Shown here in pieces: positions 52,801 through 61,699 of a stretch of DNA of 64,000 bases. Source of the stretch: Anolis sagrei (Eukaryota > Chordata > Lepidosauria > Squamata > Anolidae); the NCBI RefSeq assembly GCF_037176765.1, contig NC_090022.1, forward strand, positions 60,591,209 to 60,655,208. Reading direction: 5' to 3'. The translations under genes were made by a program, and so were the position numbers. How positions within the stretch are numbered: the first letter of the stretch is position 1; every line of letters begins with the position of its first letter. The notes below the pieces were generated by a model that saw nothing but the letters and a program-made list of their open reading frames with translations, did not search any database and was not told the origin of the DNA.

Positions 52801-53776
52801 TTGATCTCTTTTTTATATGGAACTGCTTATGTGAAGCATCACACTCAGTTGCAGAATACAGATACGAGCCATAAATTCCTCAGTCTTTTACAAATAGCTC
52901 AGTTTACACAAATTGCCATTATACTTGTAGTTACCAAGTAGCTGAATTGAATTGCGTAACCAATGCAGTCATAATCAAAATACTCAAACTTTTAATGATT
53001 ACAGTGCTTTTTGCATAGTGGAGAAAAAGGTTAGGATTGTTCTCTCCATAAGCAATGAGAAAAGGAATATTAAAATTATCATTCCACTGAAAGCCATAAA
53101 GTGGATATTTTGGCCTTTCCAATTATTAAGATTTTATATGTGTGGAAAAAGATTTCTACTTCTGCTTTAAAAAGCAAAAATATGATAAAACATAGACATT
53201 ATTTCCCACCTGTTCCTGCTTCATGTTTTGGCTGTTTTTGACTTGCTTTGGCTGGACATTGCCTCTACGCAATACATATACTGTACAGAAGTATTGTTCA
53301 GTGTTAAATATGTTCAGAACCACTGCCTTCCTCTTCTCCTCTCCTTTTCTTTTTCAGAAATAGATGTCTGGGAATTACGGCAATGTGTGAAGTTGGCTAG
53401 AGAGATCTTTGCTCAGAAAGCCTTTGATAAATTCCGTGGGCCTGAAATTCAACCTGGAGACCATGTTCAGTCAGATGAAGAAATTGATGCTTTCATACGA
53501 AAAAAGGCTGATAGTGCCTATCATCCTTCCTGCACTTGTAAAATGGGACAGAGTTCTGATACGACTGCTGTAGTGGATCCCCAGACCAAAGTTATAGGAA
53601 CAGAAAACCTCAGAGTGGTCGATGCGTCAATAATGCCTAGTATTGTCAGTGGCAATTTAAATGCCCCAACTATCATGTTAGCAGAGAAAGCTGCTGATAT
53701 AATCAAGGGTGTGCCCTCACTGCAAGAGAAAAATGTGCCTGTATATAAACCCAAAACTCTGGAAACCCAGCGCTAA
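37947..53776 (+). CDS. CHDH: CHDH, choline dehydrogenase (7 coding exons, complete)
   Basis: Mitochondrial FAD flavoenzyme of the GMC oxidoreductase family; it oxidises choline to betaine aldehyde, the first step to glycine betaine, passing electrons to the respiratory chain (known for the family). Exons: 37947-38697, 41993-42144, 44511-44640, 44747-44881, 46240-46382, 50301-50403, 53358-53776. All introns are GT-AG with matching phases; total 1833 nt, 610 residues plus stop (human 594). Seen: a basic N-terminus like a mitochondrial presequence (about 1-45), FAD motif [11 protein letters not shown] (59-69), GMC signature 1 ([20 protein letters not shown]), signature 2 ([15 protein letters not shown]), and active-site [12 protein letters not shown] plus GNLNAPT. 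The first ATG of exon 2 is used as start. Similarity to human is very high throughout. Confidence 0.97.
38698..41992 (+). other. CHDH intron 2
   Basis: Holds the 74-bp-arm palindrome (39045-39198). Elsewhere unique DNA; 40080-40680 has minus-strand frames up to 149 codons without known domains, judged non-coding. Confidence 0.6.
39045..39198. repeat. Long near-perfect inverted repeat (74-bp arms, 6-bp loop)
   Basis: Left arm 39045-39118 and right arm 39125-39198 match apart from about two positions; the loop is GTGGTC. Arms contain CATCTTTCTAGGAATGTTAC. Related sequence with TCTAGGAATCTCTAGGTCCT-like cores recurs at 4600, 24890, 28085, 36130, 41740 and 50600, so it belongs to a palindromic element family (D). 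It lies in CHDH intron 2. Confidence 0.9.
41993..42144 (+). CDS. CHDH: CHDH exon 3
   Basis: Encodes [20 protein letters not shown] then [19 protein letters not shown], matching human GKRWSAACAYLHPALSRTNL. The acceptor is TATTTTATAG and the donor is GTAAGA. It starts with two bases of a split glycine codon and ends in phase 0. Confidence 0.95.
42145..44510 (+). other. CHDH intron 3
   Basis: Contains family A palindromic elements (42883-43070, 43235-43285). The rest is unique AT-rich DNA with a short purine stretch near 44000. Confidence 0.6.
42883..43070. mobile_element. Palindromic MITE, family A
   Basis: GCATCTATACTGTAGAATTA, CAGTTTGACGCCCCTTAAAC, GGGACTTGTAGTTTGGTG, and ATTGAACCATAAC...GTGTAGATCTAGAT. 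CHDH intron 3; a second partial copy is at 43235-43285. Confidence 0.8.
44511..44640 (+). CDS. CHDH: CHDH exon 4 (GMC signature 2)
   Basis: Encodes [20 protein letters not shown] then [20 protein letters not shown], nearly identical to human. The acceptor is TCTTTTCTTTCAG and the donor is GTTTGT; it ends in phase 1 within a glycine codon. Confidence 0.96.
44747..44881 (+). CDS. CHDH: CHDH exon 5
   Basis: Encodes [20 protein letters not shown] then [12 protein letters not shown] and GLEWFLKST. The acceptor is TTTCTGCTAG and the donor is GTATGA. The intron before it is only 106 nt. Confidence 0.95.
45186..45420. mobile_element. Palindromic MITE, family B, with insert
   Basis: GAATCTACACTGCCCTATAT CCCAGGATCCGATCCCAG starts it; TTTTATAGGGCAGTGTAGAT CTGGCC ends it. 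About 150 bp of unrelated DNA (45255-45390) splits the arms. CHDH intron 5. Confidence 0.7.
45805..46125. mobile_element. Palindromic DNA element
   Basis: GTGGATTGGCTCCAGGGGTC with GGGCCCAATCCACACAGCTG, and TGGCCACCATTACCCTGCTG with CAGCAAGGTAATGGTGGCCA, are inverted pairs. A G-run (46115-46128) follows. CHDH intron 5. Confidence 0.65.
46240..46382 (+). CDS. CHDH: CHDH exon 6
   Basis: Encodes [20 protein letters not shown], then [19 protein letters not shown] and EAYQ. The acceptor is CCATTTCCAG and the donor is GTGAGT, phase 0. A full-length BovB LINE begins 185 bp downstream in the next intron. Confidence 0.95.
46557..46567. repeat. BovB target-site duplication, left copy
   Basis: TCATAATATAT directly before the element's 3' end; identical to 49785-49795. 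Confidence 0.85.
46568..49784 (-). mobile_element. Full-length BovB (RTE-clade) LINE in CHDH intron 6
   Basis: A 3217-bp element bounded by 11-bp direct repeats TCATAATATAT (46557-46567 and 49785-49795), read as target-site duplications. In element orientation there is about 180 nt of 5' leader, one uninterrupted ORF, and a very short 3' end finishing at GAATGAACAAC. The length equals that of full-length BovB. It is antisense to CHDH and makes up about four fifths of that intron. BovB is a LINE known for horizontal transfer among squamates, ruminants and others, and is presumed to move some lizard SINEs. Confidence 0.95.
46573..49605 (-). CDS. BovB ORF2-type polyprotein, endonuclease plus reverse transcriptase (intact)
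   Basis: 1010 codons without a stop. The APE-type endonuclease has TWNVRSM (about 74-80), SELKW (103-107), [14 protein letters not shown] (208-215), RNQIDYIL and SDH (301-303), all expected catalytic motifs. The reverse transcriptase has [35 protein letters not shown] (653-660), [10 protein letters not shown] and YADD (755-758). The C-terminal part has [27 protein letters not shown] and [10 protein letters not shown], typical of BovB. No key residue is visibly missing, so it may encode active enzyme; activity is inferred. The first Met used here follows the leader directly. Confidence 0.93.
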   Translation of the reverse strand: MDQYNQRYVGMPLEDGTPRSEDGQNATGEEQRISSTSPRCDDAASSKPKGRLAADGTGGERRIRCSKDKHTIGTWNVRSMSQGKLDVVIGEMSRLKIDILGVSELKWTGMGHFTSDDHQIYYCGQEEHRRNGVAFIINKKFAKAVLGYNPKNDRMISIRVQGKPFNITVIQIYAPTTAAEEAEVDQFYEDLQDLLDNTPKRDIIFITGDWNAKVGSQMTTGITGKHGLGEQNEAGRRLIEFCQENSLCITNTLFQQPKRRLYTWTSPDGQHRNQIDYILCSQRWRTSIQSVKTRPGADCSSDHELLIAQFRIKLKRSGKIHRPVRYDLTNIPSEYTVEVKNRFEGLDLVNRVPEELWTEVRDIVQEAATKYVPKKKKTKKAKWLSAETLEVAQERRKAKGNRDKGRYAQLNAQFQRLARRDKELFLNKQCMEVEEDNRIGRTRDLFQKIRNIGGKFQAKIGMIRNKDGRDLTEAEEIKRRWRDYTEDLYRKDNNIEDSYDGVVNTLEPDILRSEVEWALRSIANNKAAGDDGIPAELFKILKDDAVKVMHAICQQIWKTQEWPSDWKKSTYIPIPKKGNAKDCSNFRTVALISHASKVMLKILQGRLQQYMERELPDVQAGFRKGRGTRDQIANIRWIMEKGREFQKNIYFCFIDYSKAFDCVDHNKLWQVLGGMGIPSHLVSLLRNLYKDQVATVRTDHGTTDWFKIGKGVRQGCILSPNLFNLYAEHIMRCAGLDECKAGVKIAGRNINNLRYADDTTLMAESEEELRSLLIKVKEESAKAGLQLNVKKTKIMATRMIDNWEIEGENVEAVTDFVFLGAKITADADCGQEIRRRLLLGRRAMSSLDKIVKSRDIRLATKIRLVQAMVFPVVTYGCESWTIGKAERRKIDAFELWCWRKVLRVPWTARRSNQSILQEIKPGCSLEGRILETKLKYFGHIMRRQQSLEKTIMLGKVEGKRKRGRPRARWMDGILEVTGLTLKELGVVTADRELWRGLVHEVTKSRRRLNE
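49785..49795. repeat. BovB target-site duplication, right copy
   Basis: TCATAATATAT directly after the element's 5' end; identical to the left copy, so little decay since insertion. Confidence 0.85.
49796..49905. repeat. AT-rich microsatellite with repeated target motif
   Basis: A long (AT)n tract flanked by repeats of TTAGAGTCATAATATATACT. The same motif forms the target-site duplication, so the integration site was already a low-complexity AT tract or slippage followed insertion. Confidence 0.85.
50301..50403 (+). CDS. CHDH: CHDH exon 7
   Basis: Encodes [20 protein letters not shown] then [14 protein letters not shown], like human VHVGPMRGTSVGWLKLRSAN. The acceptor is GGTTATTCCAG and the donor is GTAAAG; it ends in phase 1. 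Confidence 0.95.
50600..50850. mobile_element. Palindromic MITE, family D copies
   Basis: TTAGGTCCTCCAACATAGCT, GTTGACCATAGAATCCTGTT GGAGAACCTAGAGATTCC and CATGATTCTGTGGACAACTT share the family D core. CHDH intron 7. Confidence 0.65.
51880..51985 (+). mobile_element. CR1 LINE 3' terminal fragment
   Basis: Reads AGGCTGGATGGGAATCAGTT ... GGGGGTTGGACTGGACGACC ... GGAATAATTCTATT. Short, 5' truncated; CHDH intron 7. Confidence 0.88.
53358..53776 (+). CDS. CHDH: CHDH exon 8: catalytic histidine region and stop
   Basis: Encodes [59 protein letters not shown], then [16 protein letters not shown] and a C-terminus [13 protein letters not shown]. The His of AYHPS and the Asn of NLNAPT are the usual GMC active-site residues. 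The acceptor is TTTTCTTTTTCAG; TAA is at 53774-53776. Confidence 0.97.
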
Positions 53777-53900
53777 CTACCTCCTGTTTTGTGTCCAGGA
53801 TGCAGACGTTTCTCACAGTATATGAATCGTGTCCTTAACTTTGCTGTGAGAATAAATATAAAAAGCTCTGCCTTATTTCATAGCCACTAATAAGTTTTAT
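53777..53900 (+). terminator. CHDH 3' UTR with poly(A) signal
   Basis: AATAAA at 53851-53856, 75 nt after the stop codon, would give a very short 3' UTR ending near 53870. Longer forms using later signals are possible. Confidence 0.55.
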
Positions 53901-54684
53901 TTGGCATACATTTTCGTGGCCTGCAATCCACCTCTTCAGAGAACTTATTAGTGTGTGTTTTTCTGTAGAGTCCTATAGCTTTGTTGTCTTGTTGTCTTTT
54001 TAATGTTAACTTCTTTTATAATAACAAATCCAAAGCCACTTCCAGTTGCAGCCAACTGAAGTGATGAGATGTCTTATAGAAGTTACTTAGAATGAGTTGA
54101 TTATACTGCCTTGTAATAACAACTTATCTCAGAAACTACTGGGCAAATGACACAAAATTTATCATTATGTTTGCTGATTATTTTTTTGTTATTGTTTGAA
54201 GCATGTATATCTTGCCCTGCAACCCAGACAGTTGCCTATGTTGCCTGCTAATAGTTAATTTGGCAGCTGCATTTTTCAAGATTACAATATAAGTAAGATG
54301 TCACACAAGGAAAAGAGATAGACATGGGTGTCTTGTGATGGAGCTGATCTGTCATCATGAATTGAGATATAAAGACTTGGGAGTATGACTGGAATATTGG
54401 GGGGGGGGGTTCCTCTCTGTCTCTTCATTTTAGGGGAGATGCTTGGAAACATGGGAGCAAATTGTGCCTTTTCCAGCATTTTGCATCTCTAATCTTGAAT
54501 TTTCTTTCAAATAGCTAGAAAAACAGTTATCCAAGCTGGGCTGAAATTTAACCTTCTTGCTTATTCTGAGTTATAGGTGAAATGGATGTTAGCATGCTTC
54601 CTCAGATCTAGCTAAGTAAGACTAATGGTTTTATTTTTGTGTTTCTTCAAGCCATTTCTAATCTATAGCAATCCTATTATGGAG

Positions 54685-54840
54685 TTTTCTTGGAAAGGTT
54701 TATTCAAATGGGGTTTGCTATTGTCTTCCTGTGACTGAGAGACATGTCCAAAGTCTACCAGTTGGTTTCCATAGCTTGAGCAGAGATTCAAACCCTAGCC
54801 TTAGTCCAGTGCTCAAACCACTACACCAAGCTGGCTGTGT
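54685..54840 (-). mobile_element. MIR/CORE-like SINE remnant, inverted
   Basis: TGCTCAAACCACTACACCAAG and GAGATTCAAACCCTAGCC are the inverted tRNA-like head; the core is worn. Downstream of CHDH. Confidence 0.55.
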
Positions 54841-55419
54841 GCATCCAAGAAAAAAAAAATCTTGACAACTTCCATTGAAAGTCATGAAAGGGGATTTATC
54901 TTCTGCCTTGCTATCTTAATCCCAATGAGTTTTGCTTGTGATCCAAATGATTCTTCTTTGTTACAATAATATCTTTGCACTGGATCATATGAATAATATG
55001 ATGTAATTTAGACAAGTGTTCTCAGGTAATGTTTAGTTCAAAAATAAAGAAAGAAAGAAAAAGAGGAAAAAGAGATAATCAAAGTATCTCAGTTGTACTC
55101 ATCAGCCTGTTGTTATTTCATGCTTGACATGCTTTCAGAGATCTCTATCAGCTGTGTAGAAATCATGTCACTTTAATATTTTTATTGTTTTATTTTCCAC
55201 TTCCAAAGAACCTTGTAGATCAATAAAAAACAAAACTGTCATTTTCTACATGATTACAGTCTGTAAGATGCAGCAAAGAGAAAAAGAAATGAGTGGTAAG
55301 AAAAATTTGACCAAGATACTATGGAGTAAAATGTAACTATGCCAGTGGTAATGGAGGAGGAACCATACCTACAGAGGTAATGTTGCTGAAGGCATTGTAA
55401 TGATGCAGCAGAAGCATCA

Positions 55420-55690
55420 TTACATAATGTGGCCAAAGATGAAGTCCTTTGGCTACATCATGAGAAGACAGGAAAGCTTGGAGAAGACAATGATGCTGGG
55501 GAAATGGAAGGAAAAAGGAAGAGGGGCCGACCAAGGGCAAGATGGATGGATGGTATCCTTGAAGTGACTGGCTTGACTTTGAAGGAACTAGGGGTGGCCA
55601 CAGCCGACATGGAGCTCTGGCGTGGGCTGGTCCATGAGGTTATGAAGAGTCAGAAGTGACTGAACAAATAGACGACAACAACAACAACAG
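55420..55690 (+). mobile_element. BovB LINE 3' fragment
   Basis: Encodes [20 protein letters not shown] then [20 protein letters not shown], the C-terminus of BovB, followed by GTGACTGAACAAATAGACGA and a (CAA)n tail. It is 5' truncated, as usual for LINEs. Confidence 0.93.
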
Positions 55691-58036
55691 AAATCATCTC
55701 TGTCCATCTGGTAACTTGAAAGTTCCCTGGGAGCTGGCAGGGCAGCCGTTAGCAGCTTTATTTCACAATAGAACGGTAATCATGTTCACCAGTGCAACAA
55801 ATCTTTATGCTAGCATAAACAGCTGGATCTAAACCACTAATGCTGAAAAATTACAAAGTTTTTATAGTACCCAGCTGAAGTAGAAACAATGCAGAAAATC
55901 TCTTAGTAGAGTCAGGTGCTATAGTATTTTTGTACTCCACTTCTGTGGATTCAACCATTTGGAGATTAATTTTTAATATATACATAAAATCTCAGTCCTG
56001 CCTCAGCAAAGTAGCTGGAAGATACAGAGGGTGCCATGAAAGTAATGTTGCAGAGCACCCATCTGTGCCATCATGTCACCAGCAGCCAGCAAATGGGGTT
56101 GGCCAGCTAACAATGCTGGACTTGCAGGCTCTGTCAGGCCCACCTCTTGTTCTTAGGTGGCAATTTTGGAAGATGATTGGTGTCTCTTAGCAAAACTGAG
56201 CATAAATTATCAGAGAACAGAATGTGTGAACTGACTTTGTGTTTGGATTAAGTGATTTGACTGCTGTTTGATCTGTCTTGATCTGTGGGGATTTTACATA
56301 GAAATGATGTGTTCTGCCACATAATGAGAGGGGATACTTGAGAAAATTCCTGTAGTTTACATTAGAATAAATATTCCACTCTAAAAGACAGCACAGGGTA
56401 AAAATAGTAATGAATTAACAGCCCTCCTCACACCATTTTACTAATCATCTTCTTCAAGGCCACACATTCCACCTGCAGAGTCATTCGTATATTTCAAAGC
56501 AAAAGAAGTGTATAGATTAATTAATCTTTCTGGGGGACTGAGTTAGAAGGAGTTTTAAACATATGAATCATTTTTATTAGAGAGTTCTAAACAATTTGTT
56601 ATGTTTAGTTTTATGTACTTGTTTTATAATACCGAAAAACTAAAAACAATCTATCATCATACATTGAATTGACTGATTACTGTAGATAACACCTGTAGGA
56701 AGGATGTGGGATTATATTTTGAATCAATGTAATATGCAAATACTGGCGGGGTGGGGGGAGGAGCTTGGTGGTGATGCTTTCCCCTGTGGGATGAGTAAAT
56801 GGTGAGGCGGGTGATGGAGCGATGGTTTCCCCCTGCTGCCCGCTGGATTTGTCCCACTGCATGGTGAATCTCCCTGCTATCGCCTGCCATGTGGACCTCA
56901 ATGTGTTGAGGTTCTCAGTCTCAATGCAAAGTATAGGGTGCACAATCACAATGCACAACATGTAACCACAATGCAAAAAAAGGAGAAACGATCACAATGA
57001 AAGAGTAAGATGGAAGCTACAATAAGCAATATGCAATGCACAGCTTGCAAAGACGACAGAAATGAACATGACTTCTATGCAACTTTGTTTTTTCTATAAT
57101 CAGCAGTATACATATATTACGTATTGGTTACTTTTTGACCCTGTACAATGTATACATGCATATGTCCCTAACAGGACAACAACCCATCATTTATTTCAGA
57201 GAAATGGAAATATATTTTTGGGAACACTGCTGACTCAGAAACTGGCTGGAGGGACAACTGCAGCCACTCTAAGCAGGTCTGGTTACCTGGTGTTGCTGCA
57301 AAGCAGTAAAATTATGAAGCATTTGGGAGAGGAACAGCTGGTTGGAATAAGAATGCTACTGAGGAGCAATTGTGTCTGCAGTGAATGCTGTCTCATAAGG
57401 AATCAGGTAAATACTTTCTGTTAGAGTATATAATTGTTCTGTCATTAAACAGAGGCCAGTATGACTCACTTAAATGTGGAAATGTCTATCACTCAACATG
57501 ATACATAGCATTTTAATATTCAGAGATGTTGAGCTTTAACAGAGGAAAGAGGGTTGTTTTAGTGTGCAGTAGTACATTCAGAGTGTTCATATCATCGATG
57601 AATAGTATTATCTTTGTGGCTATTGGGCTGCAGACCTGCTCAAAATCACCTTCGTTCTATTGTCCTATTCTGATGCAATCTATGTGGGGATGCTACATAA
57701 CCCTGCTGTCTGGTGTGTGTGTGTCAGCTGTAATGGAAAATAGAAGTCATTTATGTAACTAGGTGTGACTCTAGTTATCATATCACAGCTGCAACACAAC
57801 ATCCATTCAGCATAGCATAAATATCTGCATGCCAGCACTACACAAGCCCCATGTGCAATAGCACCATTGGACAACATATGTAAAAGACTGGGCATTGTTC
57901 CACACTTTGTAACCACAATGTACTATAGCAAGGCGAAACAACAATGTACAATATTGCTGTTAAATGCAACAGCACATCTGCCCACTGTCAGCAGAATAGG
58001 CATGGTGCAATATATGGGGGTGTGTGCCAGTCAAAG

Positions 58037-58205
58037 GGTACATCTACACTGTAGAATGAATGCAGTTTGACATCAATATTTGTGATGGCTTAATGCTATG
58101 GAATCATGGGAACTGTAGTTTTAGCTTTTTCTGTCAAATGTTGCTGGTACCTCACCAGCTCCCATGGTAGGCAAAGTGCTCACGCCGATCTGCATTAATT
58201 CTACA
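58037..58205. mobile_element. Palindromic MITE, family A
   Basis: ACATCTACACTGTAGAATGA and GCAGTTTGACATCAATATTT start it; CTGCATTAATTCTACAATGT ends it, directly abutting the (ATG)n tract. Confidence 0.82.
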
Positions 58206-58209
58206 ATGT

Positions 58210-58253
<44 letters not shown>

Positions 58254-58335
58254 AATACTTTATATTCCGCCCTTCACACCCCTAAGGGGACTCAGGGTGA
58301 ATCACAAGTACACACAGCAAACATTCAATGCCATT
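58205..58335 (-). mobile_element. LINE 3' end with (ATG)n tail
   Basis: A (ATG)14-type microsatellite (58209-58252) joined to TATATTCCGCCCTTCACACC and GGGACTCAGGGTGAATCACA; the triplet run is the expanded tail of an inverted L2-like 3' end. It gives false frames of poly-Met or poly-Asp. Confidence 0.7.
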
Positions 58336-59139
58336 TGTATAGACAGTACACAGACAGACAGCACAGAAGGAGGTGTTGTTTTGATGCCATGGATGGTTGG
58401 GCTCGAGTCCACAGGGGGTGGTGTCGCTCCATCCTCTATGATGAAGAGCCATCAGGACTTCCTCATTCCAGCATTTTCTGATCTTTTTATTTCTGGCGTT
58501 GTAAAACACATCCCCTGCTTTTAGTGATACCTAATTTCTCTAATTACAGCTAAAGCTGTTTGCTAACTGCTTAGGTAAATTGTGAGCAGGGCTGACGGTC
58601 GGCCACTCATGCCAATTTGGGGCTTTGAATTTGCAACCTTTCGGTTGATAGAGCTTATAGTTGTTGATGATTTACCAGCTGTGCCGTGCCCTGCAGTATA
58701 AATAACTGTATGGCACAGTAGTTGTTCTTTATGTTGTCAGATAATTTTTAATCTGTGCATTATTTGTTGTTTATTTTTATTTCCCATATTGCTTTTATAC
58801 AGTTGTCATGATAAATACTCCTCTTATCCAATACCTGACTTTAAGCAGGTTTGGAGATTAAAATCTTCTTAAAATTCAAAATACAGTTCTCAGTCATCAA
58901 AGATGATTCCCACACATTTACAACATGCTAACAAATGCACAACCAGTAATGTAACTTTTTCTTGATTGTTGTTAAGCTTGATGTATAAAGTGATGTGGTA
59001 TGGAAGAGCGCGGTACACTTGTATGTCAGGAAATATAACCATATTTATTTGAAAACATGCTGTAATCTACCAGAAACAAGGAAGGATCAGAAAATAACCT
59101 CAGAAGTAATTTAATCCAGGAATTTTCTACTACAGTATT

Positions 59140-59802
59140 AGGTAACTACGTGGGGCTGCCCTTGAAGACGGCCCGGAAGCTCCAGCTAGTCCAGCGCGCG
59201 GCAGCCATGTTGTTAACCGGAGCGGGACGCAGGGAGCACACAACGCCCTTGCTGTCCCAGCTCCACTGGCTGCCGATTTGCTACCGGGCCCAATTTAAGG
59301 TGCTGGTGTTATCCTACAAAGCCCTAAACGGTTCCGGCCCAAAATACCTTGCGAACCGCATCTCGGCCTACGAGCCCACGAGGACCTTAAGATCATCTGG
59401 GGAGGCCCTTCTCTCGGTCCCGCCTGCCTCACAGGCACGCCTGGCGGGGACGAGAGAGCGGGCCTTCTCGGTGGTGGCCCCCCGGCTGTGGAACTCCCTC
59501 CCTGCTGAAATCAGACAGGCGCCTTCCCTCATGGCCTTCCGCAAGGGCCTGAAAACCTGGCTCTTTGAAAAGGCCTTCAGCTAGTGCTATGTTTTTTGGA
59601 ATGACCACCGGAATGGACTATGACTATGAGACTGGCTATGACCCCAAACTAGACGAAGCGGATTTTTATATGTTGTGTTATGGTCTTATGCTACTGTAAA
59701 TTGTTGTCCTTTCTATGTTATGTACACCGCCACGAGTCGCCTCCGGGCTGAGAGTGGCGGTTAACAAGTGCAAATAATAAATAAATAAATAAATAAATAA
59801 TA
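59140..59802 (+). mobile_element. L2-type LINE 3' fragment, long open frame
   Basis: Encodes GLPLKTARKLQLVQRAAAML through RAFSVVAPRLWNSLPAEIRQ to a stop at 59584, then a 3' UTR with CACCGCCACGAGTCGCC and an (AAAT)n tail. Sister copy to 36780-37460, 5' truncated at nearly the same site. Confidence 0.93.
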
Positions 59803-60460
59803 ACTATCCAACCTCTATTTAATTAAAACTAGGAATGGGAACTTGATCACTTTCCAGGGCAGACTAGTTCACTGCTTGAAAGTTTATAGCATTATGTCTT
59901 TCTTATGTCATCTTTCTTTTAATTCAAACCCATTGGAGTTGGAGCCTGACATCTAGAATGGAGCATTCCAAACATTTTATGTTAGTGACACACCTTTTTA
60001 GACATCATTTCGCAACACAGAAATTCAGTTCTACTGGCAAACCAGAGTTTAAACCAATCCCTTATAAGAGATATGGATATACACATGTATTATAAGAAGA
60101 AATGTATGGGGGCACAACATATCTCATTGAAATCTTTATATTTTTTATGATGTATTGCTTATTTCACATAGACTCAGTGGTTTCCCATTATGTTCACACA
60201 ACACACCTACATACCACAGCAGACACACTAAATTGTCATGACACATAGTTTGGAAAGTTCTGATCTAGAGCAATGGAGAATAAATCTGCTCCGCTACCTA
60301 TGTGACAGTTATTTAAATATTCATAGATCTGCCCTATCACTTCTTCACATTTTGTCAACTACAATATACACACAAAATGAAAAAAAAACACTTCTCATGA
60401 TTTGAACAATATCCTTCTGAAGTAGCAAATTATATCAACCTTTTTGGTTATTGCATCACA

Positions 60461-60725
60461 GCCCCTGGTTGTGCAATGGTTAAACCCTTGTGCTGGCAAG
60501 ACTGCTGACCAACAGGTCTGCGGTTCGAATCTGGGGAGAGTGGGTTGAGCTCGCTCTGTCAGCTCCAGTTCCCCATGCGAGGACATGAGAGAAGCCTCCC
60601 ACAAGGATGGTAAAACATCAAAACATCTGGGCATCCCCTGGGCAATGTCCTTATAGACAGCCAATTCTCTCACACCAGAAGCAACTTGTGGTTTCTCAAG
60701 TCGCTCCTGACACGAGAAAAAAAAA
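60461..60725 (+). mobile_element. tRNA-derived SINE
   Basis: GCCCCTGGTTGTGCAATGGT head, CTGCGGTTCGAATCTGGGGA promoter box, TCGCTCCTGACACGAG and A-tail. ATCACA occurs on both sides and is a likely short target-site duplication. Confidence 0.9.
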
Positions 60726-61511
60726 TCACATTGCTAACTTGTGTTTAGTTTGTGATCTACTGAAATCACAGGATACTGTTTTCAGCACAAATAGTTGCTA
60801 CAGAAAGCGTTGCCTAACATGTTTGTTCATCTGCTTTCCTTTTTTTTACTTAAATGTAAAAGTTTACAGTCACCTTTATTTACATTGATTTTATTATTTT
60901 TGGCCATGTGCTCCATCCTGTTAAGATATTTTGAATCCTGATTCTTATCTTGCAAGAGATATTCATTGACCCTCCCCAGCTCAGTATAATCTGCCAATGT
61001 GATGAACATTTCCCCCACTCCTTTGATGAATTCATTTAGTAATATCTAGAACAGACATGTGAACAAGGATTTGTCTAGTACAAAAACATTGTAGCATACC
61101 ATTGGTCTCTCCAGGCTGACCGGGAGTTATGGGTGAAAAAGTATTATTTGGACACTTACTAATAAATGACCATCGATCTGCAAATTCACACGGGTTTTTT
61201 TTTTTGGGGGGGGGGGGATATTGTGCTAAGACTGTGTTCTCACCTTCAAAGGAAACCAAACCAGGAAATACTGGGTACTAGACATGTGCATTCGGAGCAA
61301 ACTTTGTCCCATTTTGTGTCCCGACTTTCGTTGAGTGCCCTGATCCTTTTTTTGAAAGCCTCCCGAAATTGGGATAGATGTTTTTGGCTCATTTGTTTTG
61401 GGGCCAGAAAATCAGACCATTATAGGGGAGCTTCCCACCCACTGGTTCTCCTTCCTGGCCTGTGGCATTATTATCTACCACCTCTTGTTTCTACACTAGA
61501 GTACTAGAGTA

Positions 61512-61637
61512 GAAGGTGCTCAGCTGCAGGCATGCTCTGGGCCTGCCTGCCTGCACGCCCCACCACAAACATCCCACCACACTCCAAGAGTGCATGTGGT
61601 GGGGTGTGCAGGCAGGCCCAGAGCGTGCCTGCAGCCA
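61512..61637. repeat. Inverted repeat, about 50-bp arms
   Basis: GCTGCAGGCATGCTCTGGGC CTGCCTGCCTGCACGCCCCACCAC pairs with GTGGTGGGGTGTGCAGGCAG GCCCAGAGCGTGCCTGCAGC. The centre is about 30 bp. Likely a MITE. Confidence 0.8.
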
Positions 61638-61699
61638 AATTGCAGACCTGCCTGCCCTGTCATTTTCCAAGGCAAGGAGGCCAATTCAGATTGAGCAGA

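Larger units (their letters stand above)
50404..53357 (+). other. CHDH intron 7
   Basis: Contains family D palindrome copies (50600-50850), a (TTTA)n run at 51848-51870 abutting a CR1 end, and a purine-rich AAAAGAGAAAAG stretch near 52740. No exon-like sequence is needed: phases of exons 7 and 8 fit directly. Confidence 0.6.
53900..59130. other. DNA downstream of CHDH
   Basis: No gene recognised. Holds a CORE-SINE remnant, a BovB 3' fragment and a family A element listed separately; the rest is AT-rich unique sequence. Confidence 0.55.

Noticed and set aside
58164-58524. Frames with poly-Asp or poly-Met
   Set aside because: Translation of a (GAT)n microsatellite at a LINE tail.
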